Shown one piece after another: positions 37,954-45,780 of a stretch of DNA of 64,000 nt (position 1 is its first letter; every line of letters begins with the position of its first letter). This stretch comes from Nymphaea colorata. Its lineage: Eukaryota; Streptophyta; Magnoliopsida; Nymphaeales; Nymphaeaceae. The position numbers and the translations under genes are program-made. Where the stretch lies: NCBI RefSeq assembly GCF_008831285.2, contig NC_045139.1, positions 24,534,412 to 24,598,411 of the forward strand, in the 5' to 3' direction. Under the pieces are notes generated by a model. It was given only the letters and a program-made list of their open reading frames with translations. It searched no databases and was not told the DNA's origin.

Positions 37954-40900
37954 GTGAAAGGCGAAAGCATTTGTTTAAAAAAAAAATTGCAAAAGAAACA
38001 TGAAAAAAGGAAATTTGTTCTCAAAATATGTGATTTTTACACGTTATCTTGATTTTCCCATTCTTGGGCATTTTTTAGAGAACAGTAATATTTGCAGCAA
38101 CGCCCATTCACAGGCTTAACACTTCATCTTTCAATTTTCCTGCTTTTTGTTGTTTATTCTCTCTTAGTTCCTATCTGATTTTTAGATCTGTTTCCATATT
38201 CTGCGGTTGATTTTTACGCAAGCTGCTTTATTTTAATCAAGAGCCCTTATTCCCTTCAAAGGAAATCTGAGCAAGAGAACAAGGAAGAACCTAGAGAAGA
38301 CATCTCATGCCTAAGTTTGCGAATAAGCTGCCCTGCCAGTTCCTGTGTTTCCTTGTCACCCTTCTTCTTTGCTTCTAAAGCTTGTAATCTTGCTTTTTGC
38401 AGCTCGTTCACAATAGATTCTGAACGGGATCTTGGATCGATAACCTGGTGAATTTCCGAATAAACATTATCAGCAACAATATAAGCTTTTAGGTTGAATT
38501 GCAGAATGATCTTTTGACATCACGACGTAACAATATGGTAACAGACCAAGCAAGATGCAATTGCCATTTTTAAAAAGAATAAAGACACAGAAAACTAATC
38601 CTAATGGCTTTGTCAGGGTCATGTAATACAGTTAACTGGATATGGACCAGCATACATTTAGGATTTTGTCCAAATTTAGAAAACAATAAGAATGAAAAGA
38701 CATTGTCCAAGGACAATATATATATTCAAGATTTGAATTTAACCCTAGAACCAGCATTCATTATGAATGAATATTTGAAAGCAAACATGCATGTAAAAGA
38801 AATTTAAGTTTCCAAAGCTGAATAACTACATAACTTGCTAAATGCTAATAAAGCAAGAACTCTCTCTCTCCTCTCTCTCTCTCAACTTTCAAAGAGTGGG
38901 ACTTGCACAACATTTTAAAATAAATAAGCAGAAAAAAGATTTAAGCTTCACAAAAAGTGATTGACATGATGACTTAAGTGCATAAAAGTCTCCGTTTCAA
39001 AAAAGGAAATTGAATCTGGCTCATTAGTCGGATACAGTCATAATAGGTTATTTAAGCTCGCCCCTCTAACACTCATGTGGTGGTTTGACCTGCTTATATT
39101 CGTAAACGAAATTTGAAGCATACCGTTATGCCATTTTCTATATCCACTTACTACCAATGATATTCCACATCAGGTATAGAATGTGGAGGATGATTAGACA
39201 ACACCATTACTTATAGATGAAAGCTTTGACAACCTTATTTTATGTATGCAATGGCTTACGTAAATATATGTGCAGAAGATCTTATGTCAGAAATAGTGAA
39301 ATGCTAGCCATTACATGCTTCATGTGTCTAATTGAATTGAGAGTTTTGTAAAAAGTATGCATGAATAAAACCTAGGCTTGCACTGAGAAGAGTAATAACA
39401 CAACATTTGAGACTCACCCCATGTTTACTTAAATACAATGTGTGGAAGATTTTATGTTCAAGATGTTAGGGACTAAATGCTTAATATGTCCAAAGAGTAC
39501 ACAAGGTCATGCATGACATAATAGCATTGACGGTTTTAGTAGTTTGTAGCTATACTATGTATGGTTACAGGTTTTTTATTGAAAATGTTTTATTTTTGTT
39601 ATCAACTTTTGAGGGGCTTATGACATTACAAGAATTTATTGATTCTCTCACAAAAACATCAACAAGCATCCAAATTAGTTTTAAAAATGTCAAAAGAACA
39701 ATTGAAAATATACAGTTAAAGTACATGTGAACAGAAGAACTTTTGAAGGGGCAAAATATACAGCAGAACTAGACATAAAAAAAAATCGTTAGTGCAATCA
39801 TCAGAATGCCATGAAAACAACCTGTACAAGAGTATCTCCATTATTAGCATCCTTTCTGCCATCGTCACCCTGGAGCCAAAAAGAAACAAAATTTCACATG
39901 GCAAGTATGTCATGCACAAAATTTAGTCTCCGGTCTTGTCACCAGAATGTTTTGAGGGAAGGAAAATACCAGTATAGCCAAACCACTATGTTGATCATAG
40001 TCTGCCAGGTGTTGATATTCTTCCTGCACAATAAAATTCTTCTCAAGTCTCTGAACAAGTGGTGAGGGTTGCTCATGGGAAAGGAACATAAACTGTTGAA
40101 ATAAATATCACAGAGTTTAATGGGAATAAATTTTAATTTGTTAAAAGTTAAGTTTCGAGGATATCTGTTTCCATTTTGTCATGATAAAAAATGAGTAGTA
40201 AGCAATTCAATAGTGTAGGCAATGACAAAAACAGGAGTGGCCCAATAGAAAAATCAAACTGTCTGCAAATATATTTGTACTAGGAAAAAGAACGAAAACG
40301 GTGGGATAAGGGAGAAGGGAGTTGAAACTCTATGAAGAAGAACTTCTATTCATTAATAGTTGCCAAACACCAGTTTAGGAAGTAGGGAAAACATCAATTA
40401 GCAAAAAATTTCAATCACCTCCCAACCAACAATACTTCCTCCAGATGTTGTGCTTAGCATAGGAAAACAACTAAAGGAATTGCAATTGACAATTGACATA
40501 TATTGCAAGCAAAGAAATGCCATGTGGATAAAAAGAAGCAAAGTTCTCATGTTTTCCACTCAATGACCTCTTCTTGTTGCTGTACATAGTGTCGTATCCA
40601 GTCTGCCTGTGAAACCTGAAGGAGACCATCATCATCATCACTCTCCCTCCCTCTAACTCTGACAGGAACAAGTAATGCCTCTGCCTCTTCAGCCTCAACA
40701 GATCTACAGGACGGAACCCAGTCAGCTTGTGCCATGGAGACAACATTTACAGATCCTTCTAAACCTGTAATATTATGAGATGAAACCAATTAGATTGTGC
40801 ACAATAATGACAATTTTAAATGCCCTTGAGTTGACAATTCACTACAAACTTTCTGACAAATGCATGGAAATTTCCATTCCAAATATTAAAAAAACAAACA

Positions 40901-43449
40901 AAAGATCAGAATTGTGCAGAAAACATTCCATTAATATGAGCACTTATAATAATTAATGAAAAAGTTGTATCATTCAGGAACTATTGTAGTTTGGCCACAA
41001 CTTTAACAAGCCATAATGTATTCATTGTCACAACTCACAGGAAGATGTAGAAGTCCCACTTGAAAACTTCAAAGGGAGCTCATTTCCAGGAATATTTAAG
41101 CACAGCCAATCCAAAGCAGCTTCAAAAGTTGCACCATCCTAACAAAATAGATTGAACAATGTTACAAGCTAAAGCTAGTAACAACTGAAACTGAAGATTG
41201 GAAAGGAGTGGAACTGTCAACAATAGCAATATACTCCAGTCATTTGCATCTGAAAATTTTAAAACAAGACGCATAGTGCTTACAAGTTTCAAAACGAAGA
41301 AAACAAACAAGACAATATAGGAAATATTGTCTTAATAGCAAACATATCTGTTGAAGCTTACCCTCTATATTAATTAAATTCATTTTTGTGTCAAGTAAAC
41401 TGAAGTACTAACATCTTATGTGATGCTTTAATTGAATCTACATTTCTCCAATAATGTGGTGCACCAAGGCAACCATTTGTCCCAAAATTTGGGAAAATTT
41501 GAGAAATTGCATTGCATGAAGGAATAGACCAACTTAAGTTATCAAATCGGAAGCCACAGCAAGTTATTCAGACCCCAAAAAGACTAATTCTGACTAGTCA
41601 AGGCTAGCCAATTTGACTTAACTCAATCAACTAGCCCGACTAGTTGGTTGACTTGTCAGACTAGTTGACTGACTAGTAGAGATTTTCACAAGCAAGATCC
41701 CAGCTCTAACCAACCATATGGGAAAGAGGATGCATATGAACAATCCTAAAGTATGCCACACTCAATAGCAAGCTTTCTTAAATCTAACTGTGTTTCAAAG
41801 CCCATATTTTATTTTTGAACTTTTTTTTAATTCTTTTTCTTTTTCTTTCCTAATCGTATCAAAGGGAATAAATGCATCAAGAGGAATCTTGTTTCAGATG
41901 GTAGGACTCAAACCAAAGTTGGACGACCTACTTATTTGCTATGTCGCATAGGTGTGGGGTGTCGGTGTTGGTGCCAATGCGGGATGCGGCAAGTTCCAAA
42001 AAAATTTGGGTGCGGGTGCGGCGAGAGCATATAAATATATGTATACATATATATTTTTACATATATATGTTATCTGTTATATAAGTAATTTTATTTGTCT
42101 ATATTTTTAAACTTTTTTTATCAAGGTTACCTTGATCTCATACAAATTCAAAGTTTTATTAAATAAAATAGGGGGAAAGAGAAAGAAGAGACAAAAAATG
42201 AGAAAAAAACAAGAGAAAAGAAGAACGGGTGTGGTCAGCAGCACCGAATCACCGAGTCGGGCCGCACCCGCACCCGCATCGGTGCGGGTGTGTGTGACTT
42301 AGCTTATTTGTTGTTAGAGGCCACTATTTGAGCTTAAGAGGCATATTCCATTTACACCTCATTTTATCCCACTTTTAGAAGGTAAAGAACTAAGAAGCCT
42401 AAGAGTTAGGCCTCTGTATAAGACTTGAACATCCTATAAAACAACCCAAAGATATGAGCTATAAAAACTCCGTAGTAAATTATTGCTAGTTAAACTTTTT
42501 TGACTTGAAATTTTACATTCGTCAATAGAAAGCTAATATTTTCCAATAAACTTAACATGGAAAAAAAATTAATTAAATTCACAATATATATATTTTTAGA
42601 GTATATAACAACGAACAATTCCTATCAGATAAGTCTTTACAACAGCGATTAATTAACTAAATTTCTTTGGAAAAAGTCAAGGATGGCCATAATATTTTCT
42701 ATCTAGTATTAAACTTTTAGTTCGTCGTACAGATTCTTGTCATTTCCTCTACGACCTCTGCACTTGTTTATTTTACTTCTTATAACTAGACAACTAAAAA
42801 AGAGTTGCAAATGCCCAAGGAAGTAAAGTGCAACAAATTGGGAACTTAAAGTATAATATTTTTAAGCTTATATTTGCATCACGGGACTTGCGACACTGTC
42901 CATATGCACTATTAGTATCAAAAAATATTTATCAAAAATATACATTTAATCAGCATCTTCAATCATAATTCAAAAGATTTTAATGCTCACACCTTTCGAT
43001 CAACTTGGCGACTTTCACGATCACAGGATCAAATGAAAGCAGCTCTTCCAGGGTACAAATCAGGAGGAATAGGAATGAAAATTTAGAAGTGATGACAACG
43101 AAAAGGGATAAAGCAAAATGACGGAGATAGAGGAGAAAGTGGACAAGGTTCTTACTTCGAGTGCAGAGAGTGCGCTCTCAATCTGCTCAGGCCGAAAACC
43201 TTCGCAGGAGAGTTGATCGTAGATTGCGCGCAGCTTCTTTGCCTTCTGAGCCTTGCTCATGGATGGTTGGCCGGGAGTCGCAGACGAAGGGAGGGACGAG
43301 CGCCCGGAGTTTAGGAGTAGCTGGCGGATTCGCCGCTCGTTCTCCGCCGATAACTCGACCTTCGGCGCGCCGCCGCCACTGCGACCTTTTTGCTTGCCGG
43401 ACTGACTGGGTTTTGCCGTTGCCGACTTCTTTTGGTGCTTCGGCGCCAT
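17492..43449 (-). CDS. DExH7: DExH-box ATP-dependent RNA helicase, DExH7/DHX29-like (N-terminal half, 16 exons)
   Basis: Superfamily 2 DEAH/RHA-type RNA helicase, which uses ATP to remodel RNA or RNA-protein complexes; animal DHX29 acts on scanning ribosomes. Exons: 43156-43449, 41039-41138, 40568-40764, 39970-40023, 39822-39869, 38291-38444, 37152-37561, 32307-32525, 30009-30120, 29685-29873, 26452-26531, 25819-25941, 25344-25430, 24763-24863, 21705-21762, 17492-17557. All junctions are GT-AG and in phase, giving 764 codons. Residues about 75-115 look like a UBA domain and about 420-505 like a degenerate dsRNA-binding fold. Motif I GETGCGKTT is at 651-659, Ia (CTQPRRIA) near 681-689, Ib (TTGILLRKL) near 733-741 and II DEVH at 756-759. 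Motifs III-VI and the C-terminal domains are absent, so the gene continues past the left edge. The ATG at 43,449 starts MAPKHQKK, as in relatives. No stop or frameshift is seen. Confidence 0.93.
17913..18860. mobile_element. hAT-like non-autonomous element, interrupted
   Basis: Left end CCATGTTACATGGGTGCGG, right end TGTGTGACTTAG. Near-matching 8-bp flanks attgcaaa (17,905-17,912) and attgcata (18,861-18,868). The ends and the gtgcgggtg/cacccgcac-type motifs match the element at 41,939-42,302. A 382-bp inverted-repeat element (18,001-18,382) and AT microsatellites lie inside it. It sits in intron 15. Confidence 0.55.
18001..18382. mobile_element. MITE with ~42-bp terminal inverted repeats
   Basis: GGTAAAAACCAGACCACTTG at the left pairs with the complement of CAAGTGGTCTGGTAATTACC at the right. 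Arms of about 42 bp have about nine mismatches. The interior is AT-rich with (TA)n at 18,185-18,232. No target duplication is evident. Confidence 0.65.
19717..21665 (+). mobile_element. decayed Ty1/copia fragment in intron 15
   Basis: A diverged primer site TGGCATCAAAGTC at 19,717-19,729 is followed by gag-like frames (19,818-20,345), a LLSISQI-type segment near 21,020, the pre-integrase signature FWHKRLARASG near 21,201, and integrase FELVHFDVCGP near 21,360, with many stops. It ends about 40 bp from helicase exon 15. 18,961-19,715 left of it is repeat-like sequence I could not assign. Confidence 0.75.
21705..21762 (-). CDS. DExH7: helicase exon 15 (motif Ib)
   Basis: 58 bp. The first base completes the Trp codon begun in exon 14. 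It reads NEKTKLLFCTTGILLRKLN, and the donor is GTAAGT. It lies directly beside copia integrase debris. Confidence 0.93.
21875..22150. mobile_element. GC-rich-ended hAT-like MITE in intron 14
   Basis: Left end TAAGCCCGGGCATCGGGCC pairs with right end GGCCCGGTGCCCAGCCTTA. The interior is AT-rich. Flanks aaagtatc and gaagtaac agree at 6 of 8 positions, compatible with a decayed hAT duplication. Confidence 0.65.
22529..22808 (-). repeat. copia-type LTR in intron 14
   Basis: On the - strand it starts TGTTAAGAAATAAAG after a purine tract (complement of tcctccctcaag, 22,809-22,820). The left boundary (tgtagaagatga) is inferred from its similarity in layout to the LTR at 11,366. Confidence 0.6.
22809..23717 (-). 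pseudogene. copia reverse transcriptase/RNase H remnant
   Basis: - strand frames 22,905-23,162 (RNase H: NSEAEYRSMEVG, LLCDNQSAINIAFNP) and 23,368-23,700 (RT: FKMKDLGELRYFLGVEVDRQ, MLQYLTFTRPDIVYAVNQ). RT is cut at 23,700, before YVDD, by a 22-bp piece identical to the LTR edge. Stops and frame changes separate the parts. Confidence 0.88.
24763..24863 (-). CDS. DExH7: helicase exon 14
   Basis: 101 bp reading AISVAERVSTELCEPLPG and then VGYQVRLENA. It completes motif Ia with exon 13. Acceptor GTGCAG, donor GTAAAA. Confidence 0.93.
25344..25430 (-). CDS. DExH7: helicase exon 13 (motif Ia)
   Basis: 29 codons, phase 0, beginning IPQFILEEMIESG and ending IICTQPRRIA. Donor GTATGT. Confidence 0.93.
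25819..25941 (-). CDS. DExH7: helicase exon 12 (P-loop)
   Basis: 41 codons, phase 0, from KMLESRASLPIAEL to GETGCGKTTQ, the Walker A motif that binds ATP. Donor GTGATT is less usual but gives the correct joining to exon 13. Confidence 0.94.
26452..26531 (-). CDS. DExH7: helicase exon 11
   Basis: 80 bp. It enters with two bases that complete a Glu codon from exon 10. Reads GNPNRQIYSSLLKNRFEKKR and on to FKYQ, a basic linker before the helicase core. Confidence 0.9.
26532..29684. other. helicase intron 10 (3.2 kb)
   Basis: AT-rich. It holds a C-run/T-run/G-run block (27,128-27,198) next to sequence ending ggggctccacccttg, resembling a degraded transposon edge, and a + strand open stretch near 28,276-28,440 (beginning MTNRKSKDDPSLTADEV) that I do not recognise and take for transposon debris. 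Confidence 0.5.
29685..29873 (-). CDS. DExH7: helicase exon 10
   Basis: 189 bp. A low-complexity Ser/Asp linker (KGSNKLEDEKKRRDGF, LSSSSPAVDADLSFDEASL). Phases match exons 9 and 11. Confidence 0.9.
30009..30120 (-). CDS. DExH7: helicase exon 9
   Basis: 112 bp reading DAQNAVAAFALYSLFPEIPF and on to YSSFVLQWLQ. It is the end of the dsRNA-binding-like fold conserved in plant DExH7 proteins. Confidence 0.93.
30296..30806 (+). mobile_element. solo LTR with target duplication ACCAT
   Basis: Runs from TGTTAGAATG to GATTTACA, flanked by the direct repeat accat at 30,291-30,295 and 30,807-30,811. It contains an (AT)n run (30,379-30,416), a repeated motif tagtcccaacggctag, and a promoter-like CTTATAAATAG near 30,617. 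There is no internal region, so it arose by recombination between two LTRs. It is in helicase intron 8. Confidence 0.88.
31461..31597. repeat. 70-bp tandem duplication
   Basis: Two adjacent copies starting tgtggttatgtggtaaacat and tgtggctatgtggtaaacat, period 70, with very few differences. It lies in intron 8. Confidence 0.9.
32307..32525 (-). CDS. DExH7: helicase exon 8 (dsRNA-binding-like fold)
   Basis: 73 codons, phase 0, containing TPKALLHQQCQKIGWEAPKY and VLRKATGRGKNRKVGGLITF. Acceptor GACAG, donor GTACTC. Confidence 0.93.
32681..33078 (+). repeat. 5' LTR of the intron-7 copia
   Basis: Shares gttgggatcttca, tttatttttttattttc, ggttcctctgtgt-like and ttgcccctttgtaaat segments with 35,966-36,367. 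It is clearly diverged, so this is an old insertion. Confidence 0.82.
33416..34475 (+). pseudogene. copia gag remnant
   Basis: Segments FLKLSSTHYVTWASTMKHHM, a retrotransposon-gag helix region (33,814-34,110), and a knuckle CYHFHKPGHIKPNC in which the second Cys is Phe. Stops occur near 33,632, 34,108 and 34,473. Confidence 0.8.
35043..35900 (+). pseudogene. copia reverse transcriptase/RNase H remnant
   Basis: TDDMIITGSDKDG (altered YVDD box), FEMFDLGFLTYFLGIEV, then PYRQFVRPLSYLTITRPNIA. RNase H traces follow to about 35,900 (ADMFTKGLEALF). Many stops are present. Confidence 0.85.
35966..36367 (+). repeat. 3' LTR of the intron-7 copia
   Basis: Begins TGTTAGGATTTGATAT directly after the purine tract. 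Its end near TTTCCA is approximate. Confidence 0.78.
37152..37561 (-). CDS. DExH7: helicase exon 7
   Basis: 410 bp, the largest exon. An acidic, poorly conserved linker (PEEILEDPALSDLSQPQQDS, LCSLFSDDTSSSG) ending ADVLKR. Donor GTAAGT; phase matches exon 8. Confidence 0.9.
38291..38444 (-). CDS. DExH7: helicase exon 6 (coiled-coil-like)
   Basis: 154 bp reading VIDPRSRSESIVNELQKARL then QALEAKKKGDKETQELAGQL, a charged helix expected to form a coiled coil. Ends in phase 1. Confidence 0.92.
38445..39821. other. helicase intron 5
   Basis: AT-rich, with a CT microsatellite at 38,860-38,883. No transposon feature or exon was recognised. The neighbouring intron 6 (37,562-38,290) holds a TA/CA microsatellite at 37,880-37,953. 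Confidence 0.5.
39822..39869 (-). CDS. DExH7: helicase exon 5
   Basis: 16 codons, GDDGRKDANNGDTLVQ. Phase 0, acceptor CTCCAG, donor GTTGTT. Short but required to keep the frame. Confidence 0.8.
39970..40023 (-). CDS. DExH7: helicase exon 4
   Basis: 18 codons, EEYQHLADYDQHSGLAIL. Phase 0, acceptor GTGCAG, donor GTATTT. Confidence 0.8.
40568..40764 (-). CDS. DExH7: helicase exon 3
   Basis: 197 bp including LEGSVNVVSMAQADWVPSCR and DDDDGLLQVSQADWIRHYVQ. I placed the donor after QQQEE (GTCATT), which keeps phase with exon 4. An alternative donor a few bases away is possible. Confidence 0.85.
41039..41138 (-). CDS. DExH7: helicase exon 2 (end of UBA-like domain)
   Basis: 100 bp reading DGATFEAALDWLCLNIPG then NELPLKFSSG, continuing the UBA-like helix bundle from exon 1. 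Donor GTGAGT. Confidence 0.92.
41939..42302. mobile_element. hAT-like MITE with perfect 8-bp target duplication
   Basis: Starts CTATGTCGCATAGG and ends TGTGTGACTTAG. Imperfect terminal inverted repeats (CTAtGTCgCA/CTAaGTCaCA). Flanked by CTTATTTG at 41,931-41,938 and again at 42,303-42,310. Subterminal gtgcgggtgcgg and its complement form longer arms. It is in helicase intron 1 and related to 17,913-18,860. Confidence 0.88.
43156..43449 (-). CDS. DExH7: helicase exon 1 (start codon)
   Basis: 98 codons, from MAPKHQKKSATAKPSQSG through a basic tail to GFRPEQIESALSALE. The ATG is in a good context (G at -3 and +4). Upstream there is no other in-frame ATG before the TATA region. Confidence 0.93.
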
Positions 43450-43519
43450 CTCTCTCTCCCTCTCTCGCTCGCACTCGCTCTCCCTCTTCACAGAAACTCA
43501 GCAGTCAGCATCATATATA
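43450..43519 (-). promoter_or_regulatory. helicase core promoter and GA-rich leader
   Basis: On the - strand TATATAT lies at 43,513-43,519, 64 bases upstream of the ATG. The stretch 43,450-43,487 is a GA/CT-rich leader (gagagagggagagagag), common in plant 5' leaders and a possible GAGA-factor target. Transcription would start near 43,485. Confidence 0.55.
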
Positions 43520-45663
43520 ACGGAATATGAATCGAATCGGCTAGGGCCGCGTATACAACGGTCTAGGCAGCACGAGCAAAGAAATGTTATTGTTGATATT
43601 TTTTGTAAATGAAAACCAAACATAAAAAGATTTCATGGTTAACTGCTTAAAATCTTGAACAATATATGGCAAGGGAATCAAATCGATCTGCCATCAAATC
43701 CACTTAAATCGATTGATTTGAACTTTTTTTGTGTGTTGTGTAATAATTATTGTTATACTATAAATATACGGGATGTAGATTTTTTTGTATAATGTAAAAT
43801 CATCATTGGTAGCTTTAAGATGGAACACGGGTTGAAGTCCGTCATCTCCTATGGCTCGATTGCTTAGCACTTCTTGGTAGTTTATGTTTATGCATAGTGG
43901 ATTGCAAGAAACAATAACATTGTTACTATTACCAAAAACACATTTCTTGGTAGCTTATCTTCATACATACATAGTGGATTGCAATCTTTAGGTATATTCA
44001 TCAAACAATTACATTGTTACTATTACCAAAACAGTCATATAGAATGGATAAATGAGTGTTCTTCTCATATACATGACGAGCCCTCAATGGATGAGCCAAG
44101 AGGCACGAGTAAGAGCACGGACACATGTATCGATCCATGTGAGGTAGGGACACATAACCTGGTCTAGGCTACAACATTTATTTCAATTGTTTTTCATTAA
44201 TCTGTGTTAATCACTCTGGACACTGATAGAGCGTGGGAGAAGCAACAATAGCATCCATGATTTCAGACTCAAACCTTAATCATAGCATCCAGTCTGCATC
44301 AATCACTGATAGAGCATGGGAGAAGCAACAATGGCATCCACGGTTTCACATTCAAGCAACAATGGACCCCTCCCTTGCCCCCTTGCCCATGGAGTCCACA
44401 GCTACTTTGGGACTTGAATGAGGATCAATATACTTATCAACTACAGCGTCGCACATCTACTTTATGCAATCCGTCGCACATCTACTTTATGCAATCCAAA
44501 TAAGTAACGTTCATGGAAATCAAACTGACAACATGACTTTCACTAGTCTAACCAGCTACGCTACACGGCTCAGGGCAATTCAAGCAACGACGGCATTTTC
44601 AATTTCAGACTCCCAGGGACAATAGATTTAGGAGGGTAGTAACTTCCAACAGGTAGAAAAAGTATAATTTAGAAGACAGTAATTGGTAAAGAGATTCAGA
44701 ACCATCACTCCTTTTGCTCCTTGGGCATTGGGAATGCAGCTTGGAAAGTTGTCCCTTACTAGAAGTTGCTACAGCGTTTTAGTTGATAACGCTCCTCCCT
44801 AAGCTACCCTCATAATCTTTTGAGAATGGGATTACCAGGAATATTACTGAAAACAATGTAATTAGTAAAAGCTAATTAATCTACAACCAACAAAAATCGA
44901 ACGACCGTTTACAATTGAGTGTCCAAAATGCAGAGGTTTTGGAATACAATACATGCAGCCCTCTTCGCGACTGCCGCAGTGCAGACTCATCCGCCGTTTA
45001 GATTCAAATGAACTCATTTAGAATCTCACATCTCTCGAGGTCACACCAATTGAAACTTTGGCCATAAATCGAAGATGTCCAATCTTCTTTTTCTCATACC
45101 GGTAAAATCCAATGTTCGTTTGTTTATGCAGTAGGTCTCAGATAAAAGGATCTTATATCAGCCTGATATCTCAAACAAAATCTTAGTAACCCTTAAATTT
45201 CAGTTACGGGCTTTAAATCCATGACCCCTTACCAGTGCGCTTAGCTATTGGGTTCATATTGGTTTAAGCAAATTCATTTTAATTTTATAAGATCTGATTC
45301 TAAAAGTCTCGTCTAAGGAACCGAGTGTCTCCTGTTTCCACTGTCAGGTTAAGATTATCAGACAATAAAACAACGCATTTTGTAAGACATTTCAGATACA
45401 AAGCCGACTCATTCTTTAATTAAATATTGGAAATCGAACAATTATTAGCTAACACTTGGGGAAACAAAATATAAGCTCGCCAAGACTCTAACCTACTTGT
45501 CACGACTTATAATAAAAAACAAAACAAAACCGATACGCCATTCTTCGAAAAAATTAGCAAAATAAATGGGACAGATTAGAGACAGATCCATCGCTGCCAT
45601 TTCCCATTTCTCCTTTATGGCAGAACCAGAGGACAGGATGGAGCCATTATACAATTTAATCAC
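43520..45663. other. intergenic region between the two host genes
   Basis: About 2.1 kb upstream of the helicase and downstream of the small gene's stop. AT-rich. It holds an 83-bp-period duplication (44,221 and 44,304, cactgatagagc units) and a perfect 25-bp tandem pair (44,447-44,496). No gene was recognised. Confidence 0.6.
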
Positions 45664-45780
45664 TCACTTCGCGGTGGAATTGCTTTCTGACGTTTTTAAC
45701 AAAGAAAACTGACCGCCTTCTTTGCTCGCAACCGTGGCGGCTTTTATTTCATTGCACTGATTGATGAACTTCGTTACTTC
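45664..45780 (-). CDS. small protein exon 3
   Basis: 38 codons plus TGA, beginning EVTKFINQCNEIKAATVASK and ending SNSTAK. Acceptor TTGTCAG. It holds the most conserved part of the protein. Confidence 0.87.
   Translation of the reverse strand, partial: EVTKFINQCNEIKAATVASKEGGQFSLLKTSESNSTAK

Noticed and set aside
38860-38883. CT, AT and TA microsatellites (also 18,185, 34,832, 37,880, 48,567, 61,335) as special signals
   Set aside because: Ordinary plant simple repeats with no associated structure.
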